A stretch of DNA of 64,000 bases. Source: Gemmatimonadota bacterium (lineage in GTDB: Bacteria > Gemmatimonadota > Gemmatimonadetes > Gemmatimonadales > Gemmatimonadaceae). Each line of letters begins with the position of its first letter. Within the stretch, counting starts at the first letter, position 1. The notes under the pieces are model-generated. The model saw only the letters and a list, made by a program, of their open reading frames with translations. It was not told where the DNA came from and made no database searches. Positions 8,088 to 17,177 of the stretch are shown piece after piece. A program made the translations under genes and the position numbers. The stretch spans positions 372,001-436,000 of the forward strand of contig JADJNZ010000005.1 of the NCBI GenBank assembly GCA_016714015.1, given 5' to 3'.

Positions 8088-9350
8088 GTGGAACACCAGG
8101 GGATCGACGGCATCATCGAGATGGCGCAGGACGGGCGTACCACCGAGGCCCTCGCGGCGCTCGACCTCGTGCTGGCCGAGGTGAACGACGAACCGCGGTT
8201 GCACGCGCTGCGCGCCTTCCTCCTCCTCGAGGCTGGCCGATTCGCCGACGCGCAGCGCGCGGCCGAGCTCGCGCACGCGCTCGACGACGAGGACCACCTG
8301 CCGCTGCTGGCACTCGCGCGGGTGGCGCTCGCGGCGGGTGAGCCGACCGAGGCGATCGCCCGAGCACGCGCCGCCCATGCGCTCGCGCCGGACGACCACG
8401 AGCCGGTCGTGATCGAGGCGCGGGCCCGCGCGCTGCTCGGCCAATGGGACGAGGTCATCGCCCGCGCCGAGTACGTGCTCGCGGAGGATCCGCACAACGC
8501 CGAAGCGGCCTTTCTCCGGATCGCCGCGCTCGAGTCCCGCGCCAAGGGCTCGGCGCGGCTCGATCCGGCCGAGTGGGACCAGCTCGCCGAGCGTTTCCCG
8601 CACATCGCGACGGCGCGCGCGGGTCGCGCGTGGACCTTGCTGCACCGCGGCCGGGCGCGGCAGGCGGAGCACGAGTTCCGCGATGCGCTCGCGCTCGACC
8701 CGTCCGATCCGTGGGCCAAGGAGGGACTCGTCCTCGCGCTCAAGGCACGGTACCCGGGCTACACGCTGCTGCTGCGGTTCTTCTTCTGGCTGCAGTCGCT
8801 CCCGCCAGGGACCCAGACGGCGGTGCTGATCGGCGGCGTGCTCGGCACGCGGGTGCTGCGCGGCGTCGCGCAGGCCGATCCGTCACTCGCGCCGTTCATC
8901 ACGCCGGTCATCTGGCTCTACTTCGGCTTCGTCCTCCTCACCTGGCTCGCGGACCCGCTGCTCAATCTCGCCCTGCTCACCAAGGCGGAGGGCCGCCGGC
9001 TCATCGGCGGCGACGAGCGACGCGGCGCGCTCGCCGTGGGGGCGACCCTCGGCGTCGCGCTCCTCCTCGGTGCGACCGGACTGCTCGCGCCGTGGGGCGC
9101 CGCGCTCGGGGCAGCGGCCGCGGTAGGGCTGACGAGCCTGACGACCGCCGCGGGGTTCGCGTGCGCGCCGGGGACGCAGCGGCGTGGCCTGCTGATCGCC
9201 TCCGGTCTGTTCGCCACGCTCGGCGTCGCCTCGCTGGCGTTCCCCGGCGACACGGGAGCACTGTTCGTCGGCGTCGCGGTCATCGGCGTCGTGATCGGGA
9301 CCTGGGTGTCGCGACCGCTCATCCGGCGGAGTCACGAACGGCATCGCTGA
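8088..9350 (+). CDS. TPR-repeat protein with C-terminal membrane domain
   Basis: A 420-residue protein. Residues 1-210 are helical TPR-like repeats (for example EALAALDLVLAEVNDEPRLH and a final repeat ending ALDPSDPWAKEG). The C-terminal half has about six hydrophobic segments, starting with LLLRFFFWLQ and ending VGVAVIGVVIGTWV. The repeats probably face the cytoplasm and bind a partner protein; that is inference. The start is a GTG directly after the stop of the DUF5916 gene, suggesting translational coupling. No enzymatic motif is visible. Confidence 0.75.
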   Translation: MEHQGIDGIIEMAQDGRTTEALAALDLVLAEVNDEPRLHALRAFLLLEAGRFADAQRAAELAHALDDEDHLPLLALARVALAAGEPTEAIARARAAHALAPDDHEPVVIEARARALLGQWDEVIARAEYVLAEDPHNAEAAFLRIAALESRAKGSARLDPAEWDQLAERFPHIATARAGRAWTLLHRGRARQAEHEFRDALALDPSDPWAKEGLVLALKARYPGYTLLLRFFFWLQSLPPGTQTAVLIGGVLGTRVLRGVAQADPSLAPFITPVIWLYFGFVLLTWLADPLLNLALLTKAEGRRLIGGDERRGALAVGATLGVALLLGATGLLAPWGAALGAAAAVGLTSLTTAAGFACAPGTQRRGLLIASGLFATLGVASLAFPGDTGALFVGVAVIGVVIGTWVSRPLIRRSHERHR

Positions 9351-9411
9351 GCCACGCGCGCCGGCGCGCCATCGCCGGATCCGGATCGGAGGCTGCGTGG
9401 AGGGAGCGCGA

Positions 9412-9987
9412 ATGGAGTCGATGGGACAGGACTGGTCGGCCGCGTTGATCGCGCTGCTCGCGCGCTACGACGAACCGCACCGGCGCTATCACACACGCCA
9501 GCATCTGGATGAATGCCTGGCGCGCCTCGCGGCGGTCCGCGCCCGCGCCGAGCGGGCCGACGAGGTCGAACTCGCGCTGCTGTACCACGACGCCGTCTAC
9601 GACCCGCTCGCCGCCGACAACGAGGCGCGCAGCGCCGACCTCGCCGAGGAGGCGATGCGCGCGCACGCGGTCCCCGCCGACGCGATCGCGCGCGTGCGCG
9701 CCCTCATCCTCGCCACGCGCCACGTGGAGCCGCCGGCGACGCCGGATGAGGCGCTGCTCGTCGACGTCGATCTGGGCATCCTCGCGGCGGCGCAGGCGCG
9801 GTTCGACGAGTACGAACGACAGGTGCGCGAGGAGTACGCATGGGTCCCCGGTCCGCTGTTCCGGCGCAAGCGACGCGCCGTGCTGGAGGCGTTCCTCGCC
9901 CGTCCGCGCATCTATGTGAGCGGGGCGTTCGATCACGATGAGCAGCTGGCGCGCGAGAACCTCGCGCGGTCGCTCTCGCGACTCTGA
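9412..9987 (+). CDS. HD-domain predicted metal-dependent phosphohydrolase
   Basis: About 191 residues. The metal-binding pattern is RRYHTRQHLDECL, then ALLYHDAVYDP with the HD pair, then a C-terminal Asp in LLVDVDLGILA. This matches the family of small predicted HD phosphohydrolases, whose substrates are not known. I prefer ATG 9412, which has GGAG six bases upstream; a GTG at 9397 behind GGAGG would add five residues. It stands alone between the TPR gene and the permease. A weak stem (CGGCCC-CTG-GGGCCG) at 10020-10034 follows and could act as a terminator. Confidence 0.75.
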   Translation: MESMGQDWSAALIALLARYDEPHRRYHTRQHLDECLARLAAVRARAERADEVELALLYHDAVYDPLAADNEARSADLAEEAMRAHAVPADAIARVRALILATRHVEPPATPDEALLVDVDLGILAAAQARFDEYERQVREEYAWVPGPLFRRKRRAVLEAFLARPRIYVSGAFDHDEQLARENLARSLSRL

Positions 9988-10069
9988 TCCGTTCGTGTCC
10001 GTTCGCCACAGCTGAAACCCGGCCCCTGGGGCCGACCGTACCGGAGGCACACCCTCTCCGGTCCGCCGC

Positions 10070-12493
10070 ATGGCCCAGGTCACCCGCGACATCCAGCTCG
10101 GCCTCCGCACCCTGCGGAAGTCCCCCGGTCTCGTCCTCGTCTCCACCATCGCGCTGACGTTCGGCATCGGCCTCACGACGATGATGTTCTCCATCATCTA
10201 CGGCGCGATGCTGAAGGGCCTGCCCTTCGAGGACGCCGACCGCATCGTCGCGGTCGCGCTCCGGAATCCCGAGCGCGAGATCAACCGCGCCCCGTTCGAC
10301 CTCGCGGACTTCAGCGACCTCGCCGCGCAACAGACCTCGTTCGAGAGATTCGGCGGCTACACCGGCGGCACGATGAACGTGAGCGGCACCGAGCGCGCCG
10401 AGCGGTACTCGGGGTCGTGGGTGACCGTGGAGGCGTTCGCGATGCCCGGTGTCCGCCCGCTGCTCGGTCGCGAATTCCTGCCGGGAGAGGACACGCCCAC
10501 CGGCGCGAAGGTCGCGGTGCTCGGCTACGACATGTGGCAGACCCGCTTCGGCGGCGACCGTGGCGTGCTCGGCACGACCATCCGCGTGAACGGCGTCCCG
10601 TTCGAGGTGGTCGGCGTCATGCCCGACGGCTTCGCCTGGCCCAACAATGACCAGCTCTGGCTGCCGATGCAGACCGATCCGCTCGTCGGCGGGCGCGACG
10701 AGGGACTCTCCCTTCAGGTCGCCGGTACGCTGAAGCCGGGCGTGACGCGCACGCAGGCCGAGACCGAACTCAACACCATCCTCCAGCGGCTCGGCGAGAC
10801 CTATCCGGCCACGGGGAAGGGGCACGCGGCGATCGTCGCGCCCTTCACCGACTTCTTCATCGGACCCGAGCCGCGGCAGCTGCTGTGGACGATGCTCGGC
10901 GCCGTCTTCTTCGTGCTGCTGATCGCCTGTTCGAACGTCGCGAACCTGCTGCTCGACCGGGCAGCGCATCGGTCCAAGGAGGTCGGTGTGCGCGCCGCCC
11001 TCGGCGCGTCGCGCGGCGCGATCGTCCGGATCTTCCTCGCCGAGGCGTTCGTGCTCGCGCTGCTCGGTACCACGCTGGGCATCGTGGTGGCCAAGCTCGG
11101 GATCGACGGCTTCAACCGCGCCATCGCGAGCACGCAGCCGCCGTTCTTCATCTCCATCGGCCTCCACCCGCCCGTGCTCGCGTTCGCGATCGGCGTGGCG
11201 CTCCTCGCGACGCTCTTCTCGGGGCTCATCCCCGCCATCCAGGCCTCGCGGCCGGACATCGCCGAGGTGCTCAAGGACGAGTCGCGCGGCGCGTCGTCGT
11301 TCCAGATCGGCCGCATCAGCAAGGCGCTCATCGTGTTCGAGATCGCCCTCTCCTGCGGCCTGCTCGTCGCGGCGGGCCTCATGACCAAGAGCGTCAGTCG
11401 CACGCGGACGATGGACACCGGCTTCACGATGGCCTCCGTCTTCACCGCGCGCGTCGGCTTCCCCGCCGCGTACACCGACACCATCCGGCAGCGGCAGTTC
11501 TTCGAGCAGCTCGGCGAGCGGGTCGCCGGCATGCCCGGCGTGCAAGCGGCCGCGATCGCGTCAGGGCTCCCGGGGGCGCAGCAGGGCCTGAACGGCAACC
11601 GGCTCTCCGTCGAGGGGAAGGAGTACGCCACCGATCGCGATCGACCCGTCGTCGATGTCGGCGCGGTCTCGCCCGGCTTCTTCAGCGCGCTCGAGATCCC
11701 GCTCCGGCAGGGCCGACTGTTCGAGGCGAGCGACCGCCTCGAGGCGCTCCCGGTCGCGGTGGTCACGGAGCGGTTCGTCGAGCAGCATCTCGAGGGACGG
11801 CCGGCGCTCGGCGCGCGGATCCGGCTCGGCGGTGCGGAGACCACCGATCCGTGGCTGACGATCGTCGGCGTCGTGCCGAACGTCTTCAGCGGGGACCCGG
11901 AGGACCGATATCCGTCCGTGGTGTTCCGCCCGTTCGCGCAGGCGCCGTCGAGCTTCGCGTACGTCGCAGCGCGTGTCACCGGCGGAGACCCGTTGGTCCT
12001 CGCCGACCCGGTACGCGAGGCCGTGGCGTCGCTCGATCCCGATCTCCCCATCTACTGGCCGATGACGCTCGACGCGGCGGTCGCCGAACCGCTCTGGTTC
12101 GTGCGGGTGTTCGGGACGATGTTCATGCTGTTCGGCGCGGTCGCGCTGTTCCTGGCGAGCATCGGGCTGTATGCGGTGATGTCGTTCTCCGTGGGCCGCC
12201 GCACGCGCGAGGTGGGGATCCGCATGGCCCTCGGCGCGACGGCGCGCGACGTGGTCGCGTTGCTGCTCGGGCAGGGGTTCCGCCAGCTCTTCGTCGGCCT
12301 GACGATCGGGCTCGTGCTCGCCTGGTCCGTGGCGAGCCTGATGCAGGTGGTGCTGTTCGGCGTCGAGCCGCACGATCCGTTCGTGTTCGGCGGCGTGGCG
12401 CTCACGCTCGCCGCGACGGGCACGCTCGCCTGCCTGTTGCCGGCGCGGCGGGCGACGCGCATCGATCCCTCGGACGCGATGCGCGCCGAATAG
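10070..12493 (+). CDS. ADOP-type ABC transporter permease (MacB-PCD / FtsX, duplicated)
   Basis: An 807-residue membrane protein with the layout of the Acidobacterial duplicated orphan permease family: an N-terminal TM helix (about 20-45), a MacB-like periplasmic core domain, an FtsX TM block at about 275-370 (VFFVLLIACSNVANLLL), a second TM helix (LIVFEIALSCGLLVAAGLM), a second periplasmic domain, and a final FtsX block (TREVGIRMALGATARDVVAL). No ATPase gene is adjacent, which is normal for the family and why it is called orphan. It probably exports a small molecule or lipid or does mechanotransmission at the inner membrane; the substrate is unknown. Confidence 0.9.
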   Translation: MAQVTRDIQLGLRTLRKSPGLVLVSTIALTFGIGLTTMMFSIIYGAMLKGLPFEDADRIVAVALRNPEREINRAPFDLADFSDLAAQQTSFERFGGYTGGTMNVSGTERAERYSGSWVTVEAFAMPGVRPLLGREFLPGEDTPTGAKVAVLGYDMWQTRFGGDRGVLGTTIRVNGVPFEVVGVMPDGFAWPNNDQLWLPMQTDPLVGGRDEGLSLQVAGTLKPGVTRTQAETELNTILQRLGETYPATGKGHAAIVAPFTDFFIGPEPRQLLWTMLGAVFFVLLIACSNVANLLLDRAAHRSKEVGVRAALGASRGAIVRIFLAEAFVLALLGTTLGIVVAKLGIDGFNRAIASTQPPFFISIGLHPPVLAFAIGVALLATLFSGLIPAIQASRPDIAEVLKDESRGASSFQIGRISKALIVFEIALSCGLLVAAGLMTKSVSRTRTMDTGFTMASVFTARVGFPAAYTDTIRQRQFFEQLGERVAGMPGVQAAAIASGLPGAQQGLNGNRLSVEGKEYATDRDRPVVDVGAVSPGFFSALEIPLRQGRLFEASDRLEALPVAVVTERFVEQHLEGRPALGARIRLGGAETTDPWLTIVGVVPNVFSGDPEDRYPSVVFRPFAQAPSSFAYVAARVTGGDPLVLADPVREAVASLDPDLPIYWPMTLDAAVAEPLWFVRVFGTMFMLFGAVALFLASIGLYAVMSFSVGRRTREVGIRMALGATARDVVALLLGQGFRQLFVGLTIGLVLAWSVASLMQVVLFGVEPHDPFVFGGVALTLAATGTLACLLPARRATRIDPSDAMRAE

Positions 12494-12548
12494 CCGCGTC
12501 GGGCGGCGGGAGGGAGTAAGTTTGCCGGGCCACCACTCGAGGCCCCGC

Positions 12549-13622
12549 ATGTCCCTCCGACCGATTTCCGCGCGACTGCTGGCCGCGGCCCTCTGGGCCG
12601 CGTCCGGCGTCGCCTGCTCCCGCCCCGCCGCCACCGCCGCGCCCATCACCGTCGCGGCGACCGCGCAGTCGAGCGGCACCACGCAGCTGCTCATCGCCGT
12701 GCACGCGGTGGACGATTCGGTCGTCTGGGCGAGCGGCGCGCGCGGCACGGTGATCCGCACGACGGACGGCGGTGCGCACTGGACCGCGATGCGCGTGCCG
12801 GGCGCCGACTCGCTCCAGTTCCGCGACGTCCACGCCGTCGATGCGCGCACCGCCTGGGTGCTGAGCATCGGCAATGGGGCAATGTCCCGCATCTATCGAA
12901 CCGATGACGGCGGCACGACCTGGACGCGGCAGTTCACCAATCCCGACCCGAACGCGTTCTACGATTGCCTCGAGTTCTGGGATGCGCGCCGCGGCCTCGC
13001 GATCGGGGACGCGATCGGCACCGAGATGGCGGTGCTGCGCACCGACGACGGCGGCGCGCACTGGACGCGCATCGCGCCGTCGAGCCTGCCGCGGGCGCAG
13101 GCGAACGAGGGGAGCTTCGCGGCGAGCGGCACCTGCATCGCCATGCACGGGTCAGGGCGCGCCTGGATCGTGATGAACAGCCCGGCCGCCTCGCGACTCA
13201 TCCGCACCGTGGACTTCGGACGCACCTGGGCGCTGGAGACTCTCCCCATCACCACGCGGGAAGGGAGCGGCACGCAGTCGGTCATCTTCCGCGATGCGCG
13301 CCACGGGATGGTGCTTGGCGGCGGCTACCAGGTCCGGCAGGGAGACACGCTCATCGCGGTGACGGAGGACGGCGGCGACACCTGGGTCCCGCGCAGCGCG
13401 CCGGCGTTCAAGGTCGGGACGTGGGGCGGGAGCTGGGTCCCGGCGGCTCGGACTCCGACGGCGGTGGCGGTCGGTCCGAGCGGGAGCGCGTGGACGCGCG
13501 ACGACGGGCGGACGTGGGTCGCGATCGACACGCTCAACTACTGGTCGGTCGGCTTCTCCTCGCGCCGCACCGGCTGGGCGGTCGGCACGCAGGGTCGCGT
13601 CACGCGCCTCGACGGCTGGTGA
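12549..13622 (+). CDS. Secreted BNR/YCF48-type beta-propeller protein
   Basis: A 357-residue exported protein. The ATG at 12549 starts a signal sequence ending ASGVACS; whether Sec or lipoprotein processing is used is unclear because the lipobox is weak. It then shows five or six BNR/YCF48 repeats with the motif (R/T)T(D/E)DGGxxW at roughly 60, 120, 165, 275 and 315, predicting a beta-propeller. Relatives are named photosystem II stability factor HCF136-like or oxidoreductase, without evidence for either role here. Its 3' end overlaps the convergent ArsR gene by 23 bases. An in-frame TTG at 12522 is a less likely start. Confidence 0.8.
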   Translation: MSLRPISARLLAAALWAASGVACSRPAATAAPITVAATAQSSGTTQLLIAVHAVDDSVVWASGARGTVIRTTDGGAHWTAMRVPGADSLQFRDVHAVDARTAWVLSIGNGAMSRIYRTDDGGTTWTRQFTNPDPNAFYDCLEFWDARRGLAIGDAIGTEMAVLRTDDGGAHWTRIAPSSLPRAQANEGSFAASGTCIAMHGSGRAWIVMNSPAASRLIRTVDFGRTWALETLPITTREGSGTQSVIFRDARHGMVLGGGYQVRQGDTLIAVTEDGGDTWVPRSAPAFKVGTWGGSWVPAARTPTAVAVGPSGSAWTRDDGRTWVAIDTLNYWSVGFSSRRTGWAVGTQGRVTRLDGW

Positions 13623-13962
13623 GCGTGTCGCGGGCGGAGGCGAGGTCGTCCTCGAGCCGCCCGCACATGATCTCGCAGAGGGCGAGCACGTCGTCGTCGG
13701 CGAGGGCGTAGTGCACGAACAGCCCGCGGCGCGTGCGCGAGAGGAACCCGGCGGCGTGCAGCTGCTGGAGGTGCTTGGAGAGGTTCCCCTGCCCGAGTCC
13801 CGTCTTGGCGACGAGCTCGGTGACCGTGAGCGGCCCATGCTCCAGGGCGTGCAGGATGCCGAGTCGTGCCGGTTCGGCGAGGGCGCGGAACCGGCCGGCG
13901 ATCATCGCCAGGAGTTCGGGGGTCGCGGCGCGCTTGACGGAAGGGCGGACCTTGAGGGCCAT
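13600..13962 (-). CDS. ArsR-family repressor, candidate regulator of the thiosulfate operon
   Basis: A 120-residue winged-helix protein. The helix-turn-helix is at about 45-75 (LTVTELVAKTGLGQGNLSKHLQQL), preceded by the family's ALAEPARLGILHAL helix and followed by the wing RTRRGLFVHYAL. The only cysteines are two in the last helix, in the pattern CEIMC, a likely thiol or metal sensing pair. Neighbouring genes handle thiosulfate and sulfite, so a reactive-sulfur sensor is plausible (inference, by analogy to BigR/SqrR). The promoter region holds the same ATTACC(A/G)TAT motif as that of the tsdA-like operon 6.5 kb away, suggesting autoregulation and shared control. Start chosen at ATG 13962; an upstream in-frame extension is low-complexity. 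Confidence 0.85.
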   Translation of the reverse strand: MALKVRPSVKRAATPELLAMIAGRFRALAEPARLGILHALEHGPLTVTELVAKTGLGQGNLSKHLQQLHAAGFLSRTRRGLFVHYALADDDVLALCEIMCGRLEDDLASARDTLTSRRGA

Positions 13963-14077
13963 GGCTCGTAAGGTAGCGGGGGCGGGGTAGCAGGCGCGAG
14001 GTAGCGGCGCCGGGGAGGTTTCCCCCTGCGGATGTCGGTCATTCCACCATTGCCGGCCCGGATTCCTGATTGTATGC

Positions 14078-14097
14078 AGTATAGGGCATATGGTAAT
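14078..14097 (-). promoter_or_regulatory. Promoter with ATTACCATAT motif upstream of the arsR gene
   Basis: On the minus strand the sequence ATTACCATAT (14097-14088) is followed after four bases by TATACT (14083-14078), a five-of-six match to a -10 box oriented toward the ArsR gene. The same element, ATTACCGTAT plus five bases plus TATAGA, precedes the tsdA-like gene. I read it as an operator or activator site overlapping the promoter spacer. On the plus strand, TATAGG at 14080-14085 ends four bases before the ATG at 14090, so the divergent gene may be read from a leaderless transcript. Confidence 0.5.
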
Positions 14098-15145
14098 CCG
14101 AGACTTCCTCCTGCGTCTCCCTGGTGCGGCGATCGTCTGCGGCGCCGTGGCGGCCGCCGCGCCCGCGCCCGCGGTCGCGCAGGAGCATTCCGCGGGCGCG
14201 ACGGCGCGATCGATCGCTCCCCGCTGGACGGTAGTGGCACCGGATGCGGCGCTCGCCTGGTTCGCGCTCCTCGCGGATCTGCGGCTCGGGGGCGCCGGCG
14301 CGCTCGACTTCACCGCATCGCGCGCGTCGGCTCCCCGCGAGTCCGCGCCGCTCCGCGCGCTCGCACTCGCCCTCGCCGGGACTCGCGACGGGGAGATCCT
14401 CCACTTCGTTCCGCTCTACCATCCGTCGGCCGATCGGGCCGCGCTCGCGGCCGCCCTCCTCGGCGCGGCCGGTGACGGCGCGCCGTCGGCGCGCGCGACG
14501 CTCCTCACCGGTGCGCTCCGGGGCGCGTTCACGCCCGCGAGGCGCCGCGACCTCCTGCCGCCGCTGGCCGATGCGCTCCGGCGCGCCGTCCCGGCCGTGC
14601 CGGACGCGGCGCGACTCGCGAGCTGGCAACGGCTGTTCGACGACGAGTTCGGCCCGGCGCTCGCGCCATGGCTCCGCCTCGAATCGCTCGACGACGGCCG
14701 GCTCATCATCGCGCCGGGCATCGGCCCCGAAGGGCGGATCTTCGCGGCGACGGCGGACCGCCGCGACAATCTCGTCGCGGTCGGCAGCTTCCCCGACGAT
14801 GCCGATCCGGCGGCCCCGCTCCATGCCTTCACGCGTGAGATCTGTTTTCCCGCGGTGACGCGCGCGTCCCAGGCGGCGCGCCTCGATGCGCGCGACCCGC
14901 GCGCCGCGCGGCGCGCGAGTCTCGCCGCGGTACGCTGCGGCGCCGCGCTCCTCGACGTGCGCCTGCCGTCGCGTGCCGCGGCGTATCGGGCGTTCTGGAT
15001 CCGTCGGGTCGATGCGCGCGCCGCGACGACCGCGGACGGAGGCCTCGACGCGGAGTTCGATCGTCACTTCCCGCCCGACCAGACGTTCGCCGCGGCACTC
15101 GCGCGCGAACTCAAGCGACTCGCTCACTCTCCCGGTGGCCCCTGA
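14090..15145 (+). CDS. Secreted protein of unknown function
   Basis: A 351-residue protein with a clear signal peptide (MVIRDFLLRLPGAAIVCGAV, cleavage near AVAQE). The mature part is Ala/Arg/Leu-rich and helical with a few conserved-looking patches (GEILHFVPLYHPSADR; RTDNL-like RRDNLVAVG). I recognise no domain. It contains three Cys in the second half and no metal or heme motif. It lies between the ArsR regulator and a FadL-like porin, so it may belong to the same transport or sulfur context, but that is only position. The ATG at 14090 is the only start that keeps the signal peptide, although it sits inside the shared promoter motif. Confidence 0.6.
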   Translation: MVIRDFLLRLPGAAIVCGAVAAAAPAPAVAQEHSAGATARSIAPRWTVVAPDAALAWFALLADLRLGGAGALDFTASRASAPRESAPLRALALALAGTRDGEILHFVPLYHPSADRAALAAALLGAAGDGAPSARATLLTGALRGAFTPARRRDLLPPLADALRRAVPAVPDAARLASWQRLFDDEFGPALAPWLRLESLDDGRLIIAPGIGPEGRIFAATADRRDNLVAVGSFPDDADPAAPLHAFTREICFPAVTRASQAARLDARDPRAARRASLAAVRCGAALLDVRLPSRAAAYRAFWIRRVDARAATTADGGLDAEFDRHFPPDQTFAAALARELKRLAHSPGGP

Positions 15146-15200
15146 GAGCGCCATCGGCTCCCTCCCATTCACGCCGTTCCGGCAGCAGGAGGTCCGACAC

Positions 15201-16520
15201 ATGCGGTTCCCATCGATCCTGGCCCTCGCAGCCCTCACGCTCGTCACCGTGCCGCGCGAAGCGCGCGCGACCGACGGGCATCTCCTCCATGGCGTCGGCG
15301 CCGTGAACTCGGCGCTCGGCGGCATCGGCATCGCCTCCAACCAGAGCCTCCTCGGCTCCTTCTTCACCAACCCGGCCGGCCTGGCCGCGTTCGACGGCAC
15401 CAACCTGGAGATGGGCTTCGAGCTCATGAAGCCCGAGCGCACCGTCTCGTCGAGCTTCGGCCCGATGAGCGGCAGCACCACGAGCGATGCGGACTGGACG
15501 CCCATCCCCGCCTTCGGCTTCAGCACGCGCCTCGACAACGGCGTCGTGATCGGGCTCGCGGGGCTCGGCATCGGCGGATTCGGCGTGAATTACGCGGCGG
15601 ACCCGGCCAACCCGATCCTCATGCCGCGGCCGAACGGCTTCGGGAGCGTCTACTCGAACTTCCAGCTCATGAAGATCTCGCCGGCGATCGCGTGGAAGGC
15701 GGGCGAGAAGCTGAGCATCGGTCTCGCCGCGAACATCGACTGGTCGTCGCTCGCCGTCGATCCGATGCCGATCGCCGCGCCGGACTACGATCCGGGCGTG
15801 GACCTCACGCCGGGCACCGCCGATGACCGGTCGTTCTATCCGAGCGCGGCCGCCGCCGATGCCGTGTTCGGCTTCGGGTTCCAGGCCGGCCTGCAGTACG
15901 CGCTCACGCCCACCGTGGCGCTCGGCCTCGCCTACACGTCGCCGCAGATGTTCAGCGACTTCGAGTTCACCATGACGCACGCGAACCCGAACCTGCCGAA
16001 CTACGGCACGGCGCGCACCGTCGCCTTCCGCATGGACGTGCCCGCGATCTACGGTGTGGGCGTCTCCCTGCGTCCGAGCGACCGGCTCGAGTTCGGCCTC
16101 GATGCGAAGTACGTGACGTACGGCAGCACCAAGGGCTTCGAGGAGAAGGGATACGACGCGGACGGGTCGGTGCGGGGCTTCGGCTGGGAGGACATCGCCG
16201 TCGTGGCCGCCGGCCTGCAGTTCAAGCCGAGCGACCGGCTGACGCTCCGCGGCGGATACAACTACTCGGGCAATCCCATCCCCGACGAGCAGTCGATGTT
16301 CAACATCCCGGCGCCCGCCGTCGTGCAGCACCACCTGACGGGTGGCATCGGATTCGCCATCGCCAATGGCGTCGAGCTCAACATCTCGGCCTACAAGGCG
16401 CTCGAGAACTCGATCGAGGGCGCGATGTATCGCCCGACCGCGGTGCCGGGGACGACGGTGAAGAGCGCGATGTCGGAGACGTCGCTCCTCGTCGGCTTCA
16501 CCTTCCGGCCGGCGAAGTGA
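15201..16520 (+). CDS. OMPP1/FadL/TodX-family outer-membrane channel
   Basis: A 439-residue exported protein with signal peptide (RFPSILALAALTLVTVPREA) and the FadL N-terminal signature: GVGAVNSALGGIGIASNQ then FFTNPAGLAAFDGTNLE. The rest alternates amphipathic strands and ends in an aromatic-terminated strand (LLVGFTFRPAK), predicting a 14-strand barrel. FadL proteins move hydrophobic compounds across the outer membrane by lateral diffusion. The start has a good ribosome site (AGGAGG at 15187-15192). A strong bidirectional hairpin at 16558 ends the unit. Confidence 0.85.
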   Translation: MRFPSILALAALTLVTVPREARATDGHLLHGVGAVNSALGGIGIASNQSLLGSFFTNPAGLAAFDGTNLEMGFELMKPERTVSSSFGPMSGSTTSDADWTPIPAFGFSTRLDNGVVIGLAGLGIGGFGVNYAADPANPILMPRPNGFGSVYSNFQLMKISPAIAWKAGEKLSIGLAANIDWSSLAVDPMPIAAPDYDPGVDLTPGTADDRSFYPSAAAADAVFGFGFQAGLQYALTPTVALGLAYTSPQMFSDFEFTMTHANPNLPNYGTARTVAFRMDVPAIYGVGVSLRPSDRLEFGLDAKYVTYGSTKGFEEKGYDADGSVRGFGWEDIAVVAAGLQFKPSDRLTLRGGYNYSGNPIPDEQSMFNIPAPAVVQHHLTGGIGFAIANGVELNISAYKALENSIEGAMYRPTAVPGTTVKSAMSETSLLVGFTFRPAK

Positions 16521-16557
16521 GGCGCTGAGCGGTCGCCGGACCCCCGGCAGGGAACGT

Positions 16558-16593
16558 CGAAGCGCCCGGCGGAGCGATCCGCCGGGCGCTTCG
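16558..16593. terminator. Bidirectional hairpin with GCGA tetraloop
   Basis: A perfect 16-bp stem (CGAAGCGCCCGGCGGA at 16558-16573 and its complement at 16578-16593) closes a GCGA loop, a GNRA tetraloop. It lies between the convergent FadL-like gene and the last gene of the thiosulfate operon, so it can serve both. There is no U-tract, as often in very GC-rich genomes. Confidence 0.8.
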
Positions 16594-16632
16594 TGCTCGT
16601 GCGACGTGCTGGCGCCGGTCGGCGCGCGAGGG

Positions 16633-17175
16633 TCAGCCGGCCTTCTTGACGTCCGTCGGCAGCAGCTTGATGACCGTGAGGAAGATCGCGCCGACGATCA
16701 GCGCCATCACGAACGGGTTCACGTGGAGCACGTCCGCGAGGGTGATCTTCCCGAAGTTCGCCATCTTCACGATCGGATCGATGAGCGTCGTGTAGACGAG
16801 CGTGAAGACGAGCGCGCCGACCACGCCGCCACCGATCGCCGCGATCGCATCGGTGCGCCCCTCGCCGATGCCGACGACGCAGGTGCCCGGGCAGTAGCCG
16901 CCGATGCCGAAGCCCACGCCGAAGATGAGGCCGCCGAGGAGCACGCCGACGACGAAGGTCGGCTTCACGTCGAGGTGCAGGATCTGCGGGGCGAAGGTCG
17001 AGATGCCATACGTGACGATCATGCCCACGGCGATCGTGAGCGCCATGAACTTGATGACCGAGAGGTTCTCGAGGCGCAGGTTCTTCGTGATCATCGCGGG
17101 GCTCGAGGCCTTCACGCGCTGGATGAAGAAGCCCATGCCGACGCCGATCAGGATGGAGAGGATGGGGATGAGCAT
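16633..17175 (-). CDS. YeeE/YedE-family sulfur transporter, second half
   Basis: A 180-residue membrane protein with four to five TM segments (LIPILSILIGVGMGFFI; FMALTIAVGMIVTYGI; VVGVLLGGLIFGVGFGIGG; and two more). The conserved Cys motif GGYCPGTCVVG lies in the third hydrophobic stretch. YeeE/YedE proteins (TsuA type) import thiosulfate through cysteine relays. Here the transporter is split into two genes; the partner (17178-17711) has the matching GGCTSGH half. The spacing between them is two bases. It ends the operon that also encodes thiosulfate and sulfite oxidation enzymes. Confidence 0.85.
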   Translation of the reverse strand: MLIPILSILIGVGMGFFIQRVKASSPAMITKNLRLENLSVIKFMALTIAVGMIVTYGISTFAPQILHLDVKPTFVVGVLLGGLIFGVGFGIGGYCPGTCVVGIGEGRTDAIAAIGGGVVGALVFTLVYTTLIDPIVKMANFGKITLADVLHVNPFVMALIVGAIFLTVIKLLPTDVKKAG

Positions 17176-17177
17176 GG

